Position numbers and translations under genes: made by a program. Below the pieces are notes generated by a model, which searched no databases, was not told where the DNA came from, and worked only from the letters and a program-made list of their open reading frames with translations. Shown piece after piece: positions 44,598 to 57,300 of a stretch of DNA of 64,000 bases. Each line of letters begins with the position of its first letter. Position 1 is the first letter of the stretch. The stretch comes from Yamagishiella unicocca. Its lineage: Eukaryota > Chlorophyta > Chlorophyceae > Chlamydomonadales > Volvocaceae. Location: the NCBI GenBank assembly GCA_003116995.1, contig BDSL01000158.1:62001-126000 (forward strand), in the 5' to 3' direction.

Positions 44598-47500
44598 ATG
44601 TCCAGCAAGCGGAAGGCCCAGGCGGAGTCCTCCTCTCCCGAGGCGGGTCCCTCAAGCAAGAAGCCCGCGATCTCCGCCGCTTCTGGCGCTGTGGTCAACC
44701 CTAAGCGCGTGCGCGAACTCAAAGCTGGAAACGTTGGCAACGGCCCTGTCGTGCTGTGGTGGGTTCGCAACTCCGCACCCGGACCGTGTTTTGCTGAGTT
44801 CGCAAGCGCAACTACCAGCTCACATGAAAGCAAGAACCCCGCCTCCATACGCACCACCTCCCCGCATCGTCACACGCCGTCCCTAGCGCTACTGTTCGAC
44901 CATCCTGATCATCGAGGCCCTGGGGTGCGCTGTCGAACTGTGCCACCCAGGATGTCTCGTGACCAGCGTATGAACGACAACTGGGCTCTGCTGCACGCGA
45001 TCGAAGCGGCGCGGGCGGCGGGCAGCTCGCAGGTGGCGGTGGCCTTCAACCTGGTGAGGGTTGCGGGCGTTAGGGTTTAGGGTCTAGGGCAGGATTGCGG
45101 GGGGCCCTATGCTGGCGGATGGCGGGCTAAGCTGGTGAATTAGCAGAATGTGTTGGCCTTGTCCTGGAGTCGTGTTGTGCAGAGGGAACCCTGGGAGCCG
45201 GAACCCTGGGAGTGGCGGTACGGTGTTGTGATGAGCGGGCAACGGTTTCGGAGCGCCTCGGGTGAGGGTTGCGATCGCTGCAGGGACGGTGGCTCACCCG
45301 CTCGTCCGGCGACGCTTCGTCTTCCTGCAGGTGCCGGCCTTCCTAGGCGCCGGCGCCCGGCAGTTCGGCTTCATGCTGCGGGGGCTCCGGGAGCTGCAGC
45401 CCAAGCTGGAGGCCAAGGGGATCGCGTTCTTCTTGCTCAAGGTGGGGAGCGGAAACAAACACGATGGCGAGGGGGGAGGGGCTTTCTGCGGGTGTGTGAA
45501 GGCCTAAGGGAGGAGACAGGAGAGGAGAGGGAAGACGGGAATGGAAGGGAGGTGGCGTTAAAAAGACGGTTATACGACATGGGGAGGGAGGGGACAGCTC
45601 CGTCGCGTCCAGGGAGGGGGAGCGCCCGTGCCAGCGGGTCGGACTGGCAGGCCACAGGGGCAAGAGGGTTGGGGCGAAACGGAAGGGGCGGGATAAGTGT
45701 CGCTGACGGCGGCCAGTGCGGATGCTAGCGAGGGCTGACCCGGGGGCACGGCTGCCTTGTTTGCGTGTTTCGCGTCACGCCGTGTTGCTCCATGTTGAAG
45801 GAGCCTAGGAGCCCTCCAGCGCCTCCATCCAACCCATCAAAACCCGTACCTCCCCCTCCTCCTTTGCCGTACCAGGGCGACCCTGCCCAGACGTTGCCTG
45901 ATCTGGTCTCACGGCTGGGGGCGGGGCTGCTGGTTACCGACTACGCCCCGCTCAGGCTGGGCAGGCAGTGGCGCGAGCAGGTGCCCCGGGTGCCGCGGAG
46001 AGAGGGGCTCGAGGAAGACCCGTGGATGCCCGAGAGGGGCGGGTGTGTGTGTGTATAAAAAGGAGGGTGTGTGTGTGTGTGAAGGAGGGTGCGTGTGTGA
46101 AGGAGGGTGTGTGGGTGTGTGTGACAAGGAGCGTATGTGTGGGGAGGAGGAGCGTACCCATTGGACGGGCATGGGGCGGAGGTGTAAACCCCCCCTTCCC
46201 TCCACCCACCCCCGCCCAGGTATGTGCAGCTGTGTCGGTCCCGGTGCATGAGGTGGACGCCCACAACGTGGTGCCCGTGTGGGTGGCCAGCGACAAGCGG
46301 GAGGTGGGCGCCCGCACGCTGCGACCCAGGATCCACAAACACCTGCCCGAGTTCCTGAGGGACTTCCCCGAGGTGAGGGGTGTGTGCGTGTGTTTTAAGT
46401 ATGCTGAGCTGAGCCGCAGCTGTGCGTGTGTGTGTGTGTGTGCGCTGATGAGCTACCGTTGCAGCTGCGAAACCGCATTGAGTGTTCTTCTTCTATACTG
46501 TCGCTCATCTTCTATACTGTCGCTCACCGGAGAGTGTCTGTGGGGAGAGTCGCACCTTTTGAGGCAACGGTGGGTTGGTGGATGGGTGACGGTGGCACTG
46601 CTGTCGGGGCAGACGTCGACGGTGTCTGGCCGCGAGGATGAAGCTGGCGGCGGTTATTCAACGCGTAACGACGAAGGCATGTTGAAGCCGTGTTATTGGG
46701 TGCGCCCGCAGGTCGCCACGCTGCCCCCCTGGAGCCACGACGTGAAGCCCGAGCCCATCGACTGGGACGCGCTGCTGGAGGACGTACTGACCCGTGGGTC
46801 GGCTGTGCCGGAGGTGGATTGGTGCAAGCCAGGTGTGTGTGGGTGCGGCTGCGGCCGCCCGGAAGCTGGGGCCCTATCCACCTGCTTCCCTGCCACCCCG
46901 GCTCCGCTGGATCGCCCACTCATCCGAAACGGCCGCCGCCGCCATCGACCTTACGTCGCTCTCGACCATCGCCCTTCGCTTCTCGTTCCATAAGGCCCAC
47001 CAAGTTCCATCGACCTTAAGTCGCTCTCGACCATCGCCCTTCGCTTCTCGCTCCATAAGGCCCACCAAGTGATCTCCTCCACGTGTCCCCAGGCGAGGAA
47101 GCTGCGCTGCAGGCGCTGCAGGGCCCCTCCGGCTTCCTCAGCGCCTCCCGGCTCAGCCTGTACGACACCAAGCGCAACGACCCCGCCACCCCGCGCGCGC
47201 TGTCCAACCTGTCCCCCTACCTTCACTTCGGGCAGCTGGCGCCGCAGCGGGCGGCGCTGGAGGCGGCCAAGCACCGAGCAAAGTGAGTGCAGCCGTCAAT
47301 CTGGCGGGGTTCGGCTGGTCGCGGGTTGGCGGGGTCACCAGTGGATCGACAAAGAGGAGAGGATGCACTGACAAAGGTGAAGAAAGGTCTGGAACGACAC
47401 GTAGCCGGGAGCCCTGTCGGATAAGACGGCCTGGGCTACCGGGGGAGGGGTGGACGGCGCCCACTCGCCCTGCGGAGCCCTGCAGCACCGGGCGATCCTA

Positions 47501-49368
47501 CTCACCCCTGCGGTGCTGTGCGGCGAACGGGTATTCCTTTCTCACACCCCTGCCGTGCGCTACTACTCGCTGCGCGCAGCTGTATGCCGCGCTCTCCGCC
47601 ACCGCCGGTGATGCCAGGCAGGCGCCCATTCAAGCGCCCCCGGGGGCTTCGTGCTGGGACGTTTTGGTGGGTCGCTCGTACGGCAACCACCAACTGACGC
47701 CGTACCGTACTGCGCCTTGCCTAACCCAGGTACAAGGCCGCTGTGGAGTCGTTCTTGGAGGAGCTGGTCGTACGGCGCGAGCTGTCCGACAACTTCTGCC
47801 ACTACACGCCGAATTACGACTCGCTGGACTGCGCGGCTGTGTGGGCGAAGGACTCGCTGGACAAGCACCGCACGGACAAGCGCGAGTTCATCTACACGCG
47901 GTAGGAACGTAGGATGGCATAAGAGGAATCGGTTACACGCCATGGATAAGGGTGGAAGGGTGGCTGGCTGCCTGGCCGCCTAGCCGCGTGGGTTGCCGGA
48001 TGGGTAGCTGGATGAGTGGGTGGGTGGGTGGGTAGCGAAGGGAAACCTTTAGAGCGACATAGGCGGGACAAAAACGATCCTACGGTACTGGCGGGCATGT
48101 GGTTGGTTGCGGTGGCTCGGCGGTAAAGGTTGTTGTAGGCCGGCGGCGGTGTGGTGGCTGGTGGCTGGTAGAGCTCGGAGCAGCCTCGCTATTCTTGAGG
48201 TTCCGGAGCCATCCTCCTCCCCCTTACTCACGACCCACGACCCCCTCCCGTGGCCCTCCTCCCTCTTACTCACGACCCGCGACCCCCTCCTCCCTCTCAC
48301 TCACTCATTCACGACCCGCGAACCCCTTCCGCGGCCCCCCCCACCCCAACAGCGAGCAGCTGGATGCCGGCCGCACGCATGACGAGCTGTGGAACGCCTG
48401 CCAGCTGGAGATGGTCCACATGGGCAAGATGCACGGCTACATGCGCATGTACTGGGCCAAGAAGATCTTGGAGTGGACCAACGGGCCGGAGGAGGCCATC
48501 GAGGTGTGGGGGTGGCGAGAGCACCCGGGGGGGCGGCGAGAAGACCCCGGGGGCTGGGCGTAAAACCCCGGGGGGGGGGGCGGGAGGAAGGGCGGCTTCT
48601 GTTCCTGCTGCGGGGCTGTGCACCTTTTAGTTAACACCTAGTTAACACCTAGTTGACACCTAGTTGACACCTAGTTGACACCTAGTTGACACCTGCGACA
48701 AAACCGCAGATCGCCATCTACCTGAACGACCGGTATGAGCTGGACGGCCGCGACCCCTCGGGCTACGTCGGCGTCATGTGGAGCATGGCGGGCATCCACG
48801 ACATGGTAGGCGAGGGGAAGCGGTTCTGAGGTGTGTCGTACGTTGTGGTACTCAGTACGACAGTAAGACGTCGTTGTGTATGGGCAGGGGCGGCAGGGCA
48901 CATGCAGAAGCCTCCCCTGAGTGGTGTTGACGGAGGAGGGCACCCGACAGCGCCCGGTAAGCGGTCCTCCCCCTCGTCCCCTGCCCTTTTGAACCCTCCG
49001 CCCGCTGGCGCCCCTTCCCTAATTAGGGCTGGACCGAGCGACCCATCTTCGGCAAGATCCGCTACATGAACTACAACGGCTGCAAGCGCAAGTTTGACAT
49101 CAAGGCCTACTGCGCGTACGTCGACCGAGTGGCGGGGGAGGCCAAGATCAAGCAGCGCCTGAAGGCGAAGACGCCCGCAGCTGCCGCCGCGGCCGCAGCC
49201 GCAGCCGCGGGTCCTAGTGGATTGGCGGCGGTGAAGGAGGAGGCGGTGAAGGAGGAGGCGGTGAAGGAGGAGGCGGCGGCCGGTGCTGTCAAAGTGGCTG
49301 CGAGCGCCGGGAAGGCCAAGGCGATCAGGCCGCCCGCCGCTGCGGCCAAACGGAAAGCGGCCTCGTAG
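44598..49368 (+). CDS. PHR2: Class II CPD photolyase
   Basis: Eleven exons close in frame: 44598-44758, 44951-45053, 45331-45441, 45876-45980, 46220-46372, 46712-46832, 47093-47282, 47730-47900, 48353-48503, 48710-48805 and 49027-49368, giving 567 residues. Class II signatures are present throughout: [86 protein letters not shown] [33 protein letters not shown], and [20 protein letters not shown]. The enzyme binds FAD and uses blue light to split cyclobutane pyrimidine dimers. The N-terminus (KRKAQ...KKPA) and C-terminus (AAAKRKAAS) carry basic clusters that could direct nuclear import. The C-terminal tail adds an Ala run and three VKEEA repeats not found in the core family. Symbol follows the Chlamydomonas class II gene. 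Confidence 0.94.
46943..47072 (+). repeat. 65-bp tandem duplication in photolyase intron 6
   Basis: Two copies of a 65-bp unit beginning CATCGACCTTACGTCGCTC and containing CCATAAGGCCCACCAAGT lie in tandem with few differences, just upstream of exon 7. Confidence 0.8.
48628..48694 (+). repeat. 11-bp minisatellite in photolyase intron 9
   Basis: ACACCTAGTTG, with early copies ending AGTTA, repeats about six times in tandem shortly before exon 10. Confidence 0.8.
49229..49277 (+). repeat. 15-bp in-frame repeat at the photolyase C-terminus
   Basis: GTGAAGGAGGAGGCG repeats three times in frame and encodes VKEEA units. It is inside the last exon. Confidence 0.9.
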
Positions 49369-51343
49369 GGATAAAAGGAGCCGCCACCGCTGCCGAGCAG
49401 CGCAGCCGTTCTAGGCGGCACAGGGAGGGATGCCGTACATTCCGTTTGCACCGGGGCGGCCTGCGGCGGCTGCGACTATTAGGGATGAATGGGCCCTGCT
49501 CGGGCTGCACGGGCTGCGAGGCTGGGTGGGGCGCTGGTTGTGTTGCGTAGGCCTGGTTGCTGCAGGGTTTGGGAGTCGTTGGGTCTAGGTATCTCTAGCG
49601 AGCGCAATGTCGACTGGCAGCGGTTCGTCGGTTAAGACTGGCGTTGGCTGTGATGCGCGTGTGCATTGTTTGACTAGATGGGTGTGCAAAGGAGAGAGAG
49701 CGGCAGGGCGGCGTGAGTGTTGTACATAAGGAGAAGGAAGAGGAGGAGGAGGAGGAGGAGGAGGGTGCTGCAGGGCTGAGTGGACTGGAGGGAACCCCAG
49801 GCTGAAGGAGAGCTATCTGGAGTGTGTGTTGGGGCGAACACATTAAGAAGCACGATGTGGGTGCGTGGCGTCATTACCACGACAAACAAACGAGGCAAGG
49901 AGACAAATGCGCTGTAGGAATACAGGGTGCGAGAACATAAACGAGTCAAGTTTTTGCCGCTGACCATAATGACGAGAGGGGGACATAAGTTCCCCGCGTT
50001 GATCGCCACGGCCAATATGCTAGCCTAGGTGGCGGCATGCGGCGGTCACGAACTTACAAAGGAACAAGGGGTGATAAGAACCAACAAGCTTGGGGACAAC
50101 GTTTTGCTTAATTGATGTGTGCTTACACTGAGAGTTTGGGCGGGAAACCCGTGATTTCTGTAGTTACCAGACGCTGAGGCTGCGGATTACTCGTGCCTTC
50201 GCATGCTGCCGATTTCGCTCTTGTCGATATCGGGTTGCCAGTTCCGTCAGGAAGTCCTCGCAATGTCCGGTTGAACCCGTCGTGCATCGTAGTTTAGTTT
50301 TGCCTCATAGTTTTGTCTTGCGACGCCCATCTAGCGTCGTGGCGACGACAAATCTTTAAGGACGCTGCACTAATCTGCACGGCGTCCGAAGACGGACAAG
50401 TTTGTTCAAAACTCCGTACAGAAGGCAGTACTCCGTACTGAAGGCCGACCTGCCGGCGCTCAGTGATTCACTGTCACGCTGAATGCGCGAGCAGAAGCGA
50501 AAGCTGCCTCATCGTCGTTACAGCCTGCAATCTGAGAAGCCGCGGGCGAGCATGGCTATGATATGTACCACATACGGGAACCGCGTGCACCGCGCATGGG
50601 TATGGTATGCACCGCACCGGCAAATGCTGTCAACGCATCAGGCGCGTTAGTATAACCCCAAGCGCATGTCCGCCTTTTGCGTTTGAAGTTGGCTTGGCCA
50701 CAGTTCACGTGTCAAGAGTCAAAACATCGCGCAACAAAAATTATGCATAAGCGTATTTAAAAAGCTCCCGCGAAAAGCAGGTATCCCTTGTCACTCCTCT
50801 CACTACTTAGATCGCCCTATCCTCCACCACAGCAGTAATCGACGACGCCGATCGTCGCTATTAAGCTGCGCCAAACCTCCGCCGCACAACGCCCTCCTCC
50901 TACGACCCCCTCTATTAAACCTCCACCACCTTTCGTCCCCGTCCGAAGGCCCGTCACCTGCTCAACGCCAACGGCTGGCTCCAGAGGACGTTGCTGCTGC
51001 TGCGGCCAATGGGGCCCGGAGCGGCCCGACCCTGCCCGTCGCCAAAACGGCCGCACCCATATGACGCTTGCAAAACGGCCGACGAGCGGGTCATTGGCCG
51101 CCTCACACGTCGTATGTTGCTTCGCAGCACCAGCAGCCGACTCTCTCCGCTCCATGGGCCGGACACGTCTGCCGTTGGACCCCCTGATCCTGAGAAGCTC
51201 TCAGAGCAGCCCCTCCGTCAACGCATCGCAGCCTGCGCGAGAAGACCCCGCCTCCCTGCAACGGAGCTCCCCAGCCGGAGCCATTTCCCGAGAAGAAACA
51301 AGACTAACACTCGACAACGTGAAACGCAACGGGAACGCGCTTC
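49369..51343. other. Convergent intergenic region, photolyase / P-protein
   Basis: This 1.97-kb region between two 3' ends should contain both 3' UTRs. A GGA-rich run lies at about 49733-49766. TGTAA on the minus strand at 50518-50522 is a possible P-protein polyadenylation site. No domain-bearing ORF or RNA was recognised. Confidence 0.45.
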
Positions 51344-54300
51344 TTACGCAGTGGCAGCGACGGGCTCGGCGTCGACGTTCGACCACCGGGTGATGAGGTT
51401 GCGGTCGCCGTACACATTGTCCACACGGCTGACGGTGGGCCAGAACTTGGCCTGGGCCACCCACGGCGCCGGGTAGGCGGCGCGCTCGCGGGTGTAGGGG
51501 CGGTCCCACTTGTCGGCGAGGACCACCGACGGGGCGTGGGGGGCGTGCTTGAGGACGTTGTTCTCCTTGTCCGCCTTGCCCTGCTCGATCTCGCGGATCT
51601 CCTGCAGTGCGAGAGGGGGAATGGGTTCGGATGGCTAGTCAGTGGGCTGGCTGCTCGGCAAGTAGGATGCGGCACAGCGTGAGACGAAGTAAAAAGATGA
51701 ACGATAGCGCACCGCTTGGCCTTCTGGTTTTACTTCCGAATTACATGCGGCGAATCTCCTCGACCCCGCGTTGCATAAATTATTGTAGTAGTGTGTATAA
51801 ATGAAATGTAATTTCCCTTATGGGCATATACATCGCGTAAAGCCACGGGCGAACGCACCTCGCGGATGGAAATCATGGCCTCGCAGAAGCGGTCCAGCTC
51901 GTCCTTGGACTCGGACTCGGTGGGCTCCACCATGAGGGTGCCCGGCACCGGCCACGACATGGTCGGGGCATGGAAGCCGTAGTCCATGAGGCGCTTGGCC
52001 ACGTCCTCGGCCTCAATGCCGGCAGACTCCCTGCAGCCGCAAGGGGACGGGAGTGGGGTTTCGAAATCAGGTGCTCTGGCGAAAGCGCGCAACGCGGGAG
52101 GGAGGCAGGGAGCAACAGGACAGGTACCGAGCACTGAGAGCTCGCGAGGGAGCGAGGCAGCGAACGTGGCTGTCCAGGCCGTTTTGTCCTCCATATTTTC
52201 CCCTCGAACATAAGGATCCCACAAGCCCGCCCGCGTGGGGAAAGGCCGCAGTTCAAGGTCACGCACTTGAGCGGGCGCAGGTCCAGGATGAACTCGTGGG
52301 CGCAAGTGCCGTTGGGGCCGGCGAAGAGGATGGGGTAGTGGCCGCCCAGGCGCTTGGCCATGTAGTTGGCCTTGAGGATGGCCAGCTTGGAGGCCTGGAG
52401 GGCGGCGGGGAAGCGGGCGGGCGGAACGGGTCAAGGGAGGGACCGGGGGACGGGTCCGAGCGGCTCCAATTGTAGACGCGTGTGCGCGGTCGGAGTGTCG
52501 GAGCGAAAAGATGAACAGTCACGAAGGTAATTGTTTATTCTTATGGCGACAGGAAGAAAAGTGTGGGAAGGCATTGCGAGCGCACCCACCATCGTAAGGC
52601 CCGCGGAGCCCATCATGGAGATGTAGGCGTACGAGATGGGTAGGATGAGGGACGAGCCGTACGGCGCGGCGGCCATGGTGCCGAAGGGCTTGGGGTCAGC
52701 GGGCCGCGAGGGAAGCGCGCCGGTGGGGATGACCGGGTGGGTGGGCAGGTAGGGGGCCAGGTGGGCCTTGACACCGATGGGGCCCATGCCGGGGCCGCCG
52801 CCGCCGTGGGGGATGCAGAAGGTCTTGTGGAGGTTAAGGTGGCATACGTCGGCGCCGATGATGCCGGGGGCGGTGAGGCCCACCTGGGGTTGGGGTGCGA
52901 GAGGGAGAACGAGGGCAGAGGTGGAGGGAGATACATGGGAAAGGGAGGAGATGGGGCGGCGGCATTACTACTGCACACGGCAGCAACTAGGTGGGGAGCA
53001 ACGTGTTGACGAGGTCGGTCCCGGATTCTCCGACCCAAAAGGCGCAGTGGGTGACCGCAGTGGGTGACCTGACAGACCACCACCGGTGTGCTGGTTCCGG
53101 GGCAAGTCAGGCACCGAGGAGAGCCTCACCTGCGCGTTCATGTTGGCACCGTCCATGTACACCTGGCCGCCGTGCTTGTGGATGATGTTGCAGATCTCGT
53201 CCACGCCCTCCTCGTACACGCCGTGCGTCGAGGGGTATGTAATCATGAGCGCCGCCAGGTTCTTGCTGTGCTGCTCCGCCTTCTGGCGCAGCTCGTCGAT
53301 GTTGACGTTGCCTTGCGCGTCCGTGGACACGGTCACGATCTTCATGCCCGCCATGACGGCCGAGGCGGGGTTGGTGCCATGGGCCGAGACGGGGATGATG
53401 CAGATGTTGCGGTGGTGGTCACCGCGAGCCCTGCGAGTGTGCGACGACGTAAGGAGAGGTAATTAGCTTGCTTGCTGTGATGCTTGCGCCGCTTGCTGTC
53501 CGAACTGCCAAACGGTAACAGGATTATTGCGTGTTGCGCATCCGCGCGAGCTACACCCCCCCGCGAGCTACACCCCCCCGCGAGCGACCTTGGCTCCGTA
53601 TCCATAATGGCCGGCAGAGTAAGTTTTACAATCATTAGATGAGGCTGCGGAGGAGAGCCCGATAGTCCGAGCTGATTGCATTCCGTAACGCGCCCGCCCA
53701 CCGCGGCCCCCTGCCCTGGCCCCTCCGGGACCCACATGTGGTACGAGCGGATGGCCATAAGGCCCGCGTACTCCCCGCTGGCTCCGCTGTTGGGCTGCAG
53801 CGACATGGCGTCGAAGCCGGTGATGGAGCACAGCTGGGCGGACAGGTCGCGGAACATCTCATTGTAGCCCTGCGCGGGTAGCGGGTGGGGAAGTGAGGAG
53901 GGGGTGCGGCTGGCGGCGGTGCGGCTGAGGGTGTCACCATGATGGCGCGGACGGCGCTGGACAATCCGTACAGGTACCCGGCTGCGTGAGCCTCTCAGTG
54001 AGGAAGGCGCCATCGCCACCAACGATGTGGTCGTACACGAAACTGTTATTGCGTTGGCAGCCCCCGGGAGCATCTGCCAAACCTGCCCATGTAAGCCCGC
54101 CCCTGATTTCCTCGTTTTCGGGTTCACTATTACCAGTATCCTCGCTGCTCCCGCCCGGCCCTCCCCGTTCCCCTTCCCGTTCGCCAGTCCGCTCCCACCT
54201 CGGCCTGGTTGGGAGGGCAGAAGGGGTGCAGGTTGGCCAGCTCGGGCCAGGTGACCGGCATCATCTCGCTGGTGGCGTTGAGCTTCATGGTGCACGAGCC

Positions 54301-57300
54301 CAGGGGGATCATGCTGTGGACCAGGCTGAGGTCCTTGTTCTCCAGGCGCTTCAGGTAGCTACGGAATGGGGCGAGGAGACGGCAGCGGGTCGTATGTCGG
54401 GAGTTAATTGTCAGTCCGACGTCAGCTCAGCCTCCAAACACTACCGCTCCCTGTCCACACGGTGCTCCAGCCCGCTTCCTCCTTCTCAGCAGCCACCCAC
54501 CCGACGCAGACCGCAGCCTCACCTGCCAGCCCCACAGGATGGGACCCCGGGCTTTCCACACTCACCGCAGCATGTCGTGCTCGTTGTGGTAGGTGTTGAA
54601 GATGGGCTGCTGCAGGAAGGTGGAGCTGCGGGCGAAGGGGCCCACGCCGCCGTCCACGGCGGGCGCCAGCGCGGCGGCGGCGAAGGGCGAGTCGCGGCCG
54701 CAGTTGAGCACCCGCAGCAGCGCGTCCACGTCAGCCAGGCTGCTGGTCTCGTCGAAGGCGACGCTAATGGAGGTGGGGCTCATCTTCCGCACGTTCATCT
54801 GGGCGAGGGTGGGGTCCGTGCGCATGGCGGTGAGGAGCGGAAAGAGAAACATGTACGGCTCATGCGGGCAGTGCGTTAATGTGGGTGTGGATGGAGCAGC
54901 TGTACTCTGCTTTTTAGCAGTTGTACTCTGCTTTTTAGCAGCTGTACTCTGCTTTTTAGCGCGCAACATGGCGCCTGGTGTATCCGTGCAGTGTGTGTCC
55001 TGGCGCCGGCGTGAGGACAGGAACACTGCGTGCAACAGGTATGCCGAGATCTGGCGTGTATTCACACGCGTTCCAAGGTTAAGCGTAACGAGCTGGAGTC
55101 GAGGTGTGCGGGGCTCAGAAGTTATAGTTTATTAACCGCCACAGGCCGCCGGTATCGGCCGCCGTCCGGGTTGTTATTTTCGTCATCGCCCCCGCCACTG
55201 CCTCAGCCGTCCAAATAATGCTGCAAGGACGCGTGAATACGACGAATACATCTCTGCTCCTGGCCATGCTGTTGTACGTGCTGGTCCACCGCTACAAAAG
55301 CGTGCCCACTTGCAGGGTCCCGTGCAGGCGTGTCGATTGAGATCATGTCAAAACCGATATTGATGGGTTCGGTGAGAACGCTAGGATCCCAGTGCTCGCC
55401 AGCGGCATATCAATGGGGGACCAGGAGCCCTCGGTACGTGCGCGGCAGGTGCAGGTCTCAGCAGTTGTGTGTTTGGCACGTTAGTAGATTGTAGGTGTCG
55501 TTTGTCGTCACAGCGCTCTCGTAGAGCATCGGTCCCCAACAGGAGACCATGCAGTGCTTTGCGCCCACGCTCGGATGTGTATGTGAGCTGCAAGTAAGAC
55601 GGTCTGTCCTGTGAGTGACGTGGCTCCACGCCCCTGCCCGTACTGCGAGAAGCACGACTGAGGGCGCCCGGCCTTCGTTGCAGCGCTCACCTTCTCGTTC
55701 AGCGCCAGGCTGACGTACTTGTCTGCATCGCCGTCCTTAACGGTAATCGTGACCGTGTCGAAGAAGGGCGCCGAGGGCACTCCGTGGCCCAGCTTGGCGG
55801 CGCCGGCAGCTAGCACGGAGGCAAGGCCGTTTACGCGGCGGGCAATGGTCTTGAGGCCCTCGGGGCCGTGGTACACGGCGTACAGGGCCGCCATGTTGGC
55901 GAGAAGGGCCTGGTGGAACGGCGATGGCGTGGCGCGCCGTTAGGCAGTAATTCGGGTTGGAGGGGACGTCGGGAATACTTTTCATATGCATGTGCTGCGA
56001 GTTCGAAGATACCGTAACGGTTTTCCGAGTTTACGAGGAAAACCATGGTTTTCTGCAATATACGACGTCGCTTGGAGCGGGGTTGCTCCCGTTGGGACGC
56101 TGGGGTGTCGGTGTTTGTACTTTTCGGAGAATCAACGTAGCGCTACAGGCCGTGCTGGCTTTGGACGTTTACGGCTAGTCGTGTTGCCGTTTGCTGCTGT
56201 CCATCGTCGGTGCGTCTTCACCCTCTCCCTACCTGCCGCTAGTCATGGCCGATATGGAAGAGTGGGCTAACGAGGTAAATTGGACAACATGATCAAGAAT
56301 CGCAAGGGCCGCTTGGAGGCGGTGGCCAAAAACCCGCGCGTTGTGGTGGTCATGGAGAAGCTCAAGGAGGATCCCGCAGCTATCCTGGAAGCTGACGAGA
56401 AGCTTGCCTTCGAAGCTTTTGAGGAGGCGCAGCGTCACTACGTAGTGTTGGCAAAGGTTAAAGCTATGCGATCACCAACTGAGGTGATCACCTCAGTTGT
56501 TGATCGGATAGTCTTCACCTTGGCCAACACTACATAGTGTGACGCTGGGCCTACTTTGTTTTTCTGCACCTTACCCAACTCCCACCTCGACGCCCAACCC
56601 CCGCCCAACCCCACCTCTGCCCCAATCCTGCCCCAGGCCCTGCCCGTCCCCCACCTGCGCCGTGCAGATGTTGGAGGTGGCCTTGTCGCGGCGAATGTGC
56701 TGCTCGCGGGTCTGCATGGCCATGCGCAGAGCCGGCTTGCCCTGCGGATGGCGTAAGGGGCGAAAGGACGACGGCGATGACGGACGGCGGCGCAGAGGGT
56801 GCCTTTCATGGCAAGAGCGGGGCCACTTCAACGCGGCAAGCCATGTATGCGCAGTCGGACACTTCGTTGTCTTACGGCGCTCCTTTCCGTGTACTAGCGC
56901 GGGCCCACTCGTTGAACCAACAACCCTAACGACCTGCTGTCCGGCCTCTCGCACCCGACGGACGGACGGCCCCCACCTGCGCGTCGATGGACAGGCCGAT
57001 GATCCGGCCCGGCATGAGGCGCTTGAACTCGTCGTGGCAGGCCAGGAACGCGGCATGCGGGCCGCCGTAGCCCATGGGCACACCAAAGCGCTGGGCCGAG
57101 CCGATGACGATGTCGGCGCCCCACTCGCCGGGGGGCGTCAGCATGGTCAGAGCCAGCAGGTCGGTGGAGACGCACACCTTGACGCTGGCGGCGTGGGCGG
57201 CGGCGACCAGAGCCTGCGCGAGTAAGTGGTGTGTGGGTGTGGGTGTATTGGGAAATTTGAATTTTGGGTCAAGAGGAAAAAATGAAGCATCGTATCCTTG

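Noticed and set aside
48628..48694. CRISPR-like array of short direct repeats
   Set aside because: These are adjacent 11-bp minisatellite units without spacers, in an intron of a eukaryotic gene; no CRISPR features are present anywhere in the window.
55691..55909. Possible disruption of the P-protein gene by the inserted element
   Set aside because: The element lies wholly within an intron, and flanking exons join in frame with conserved sequence, so the gene appears intact.
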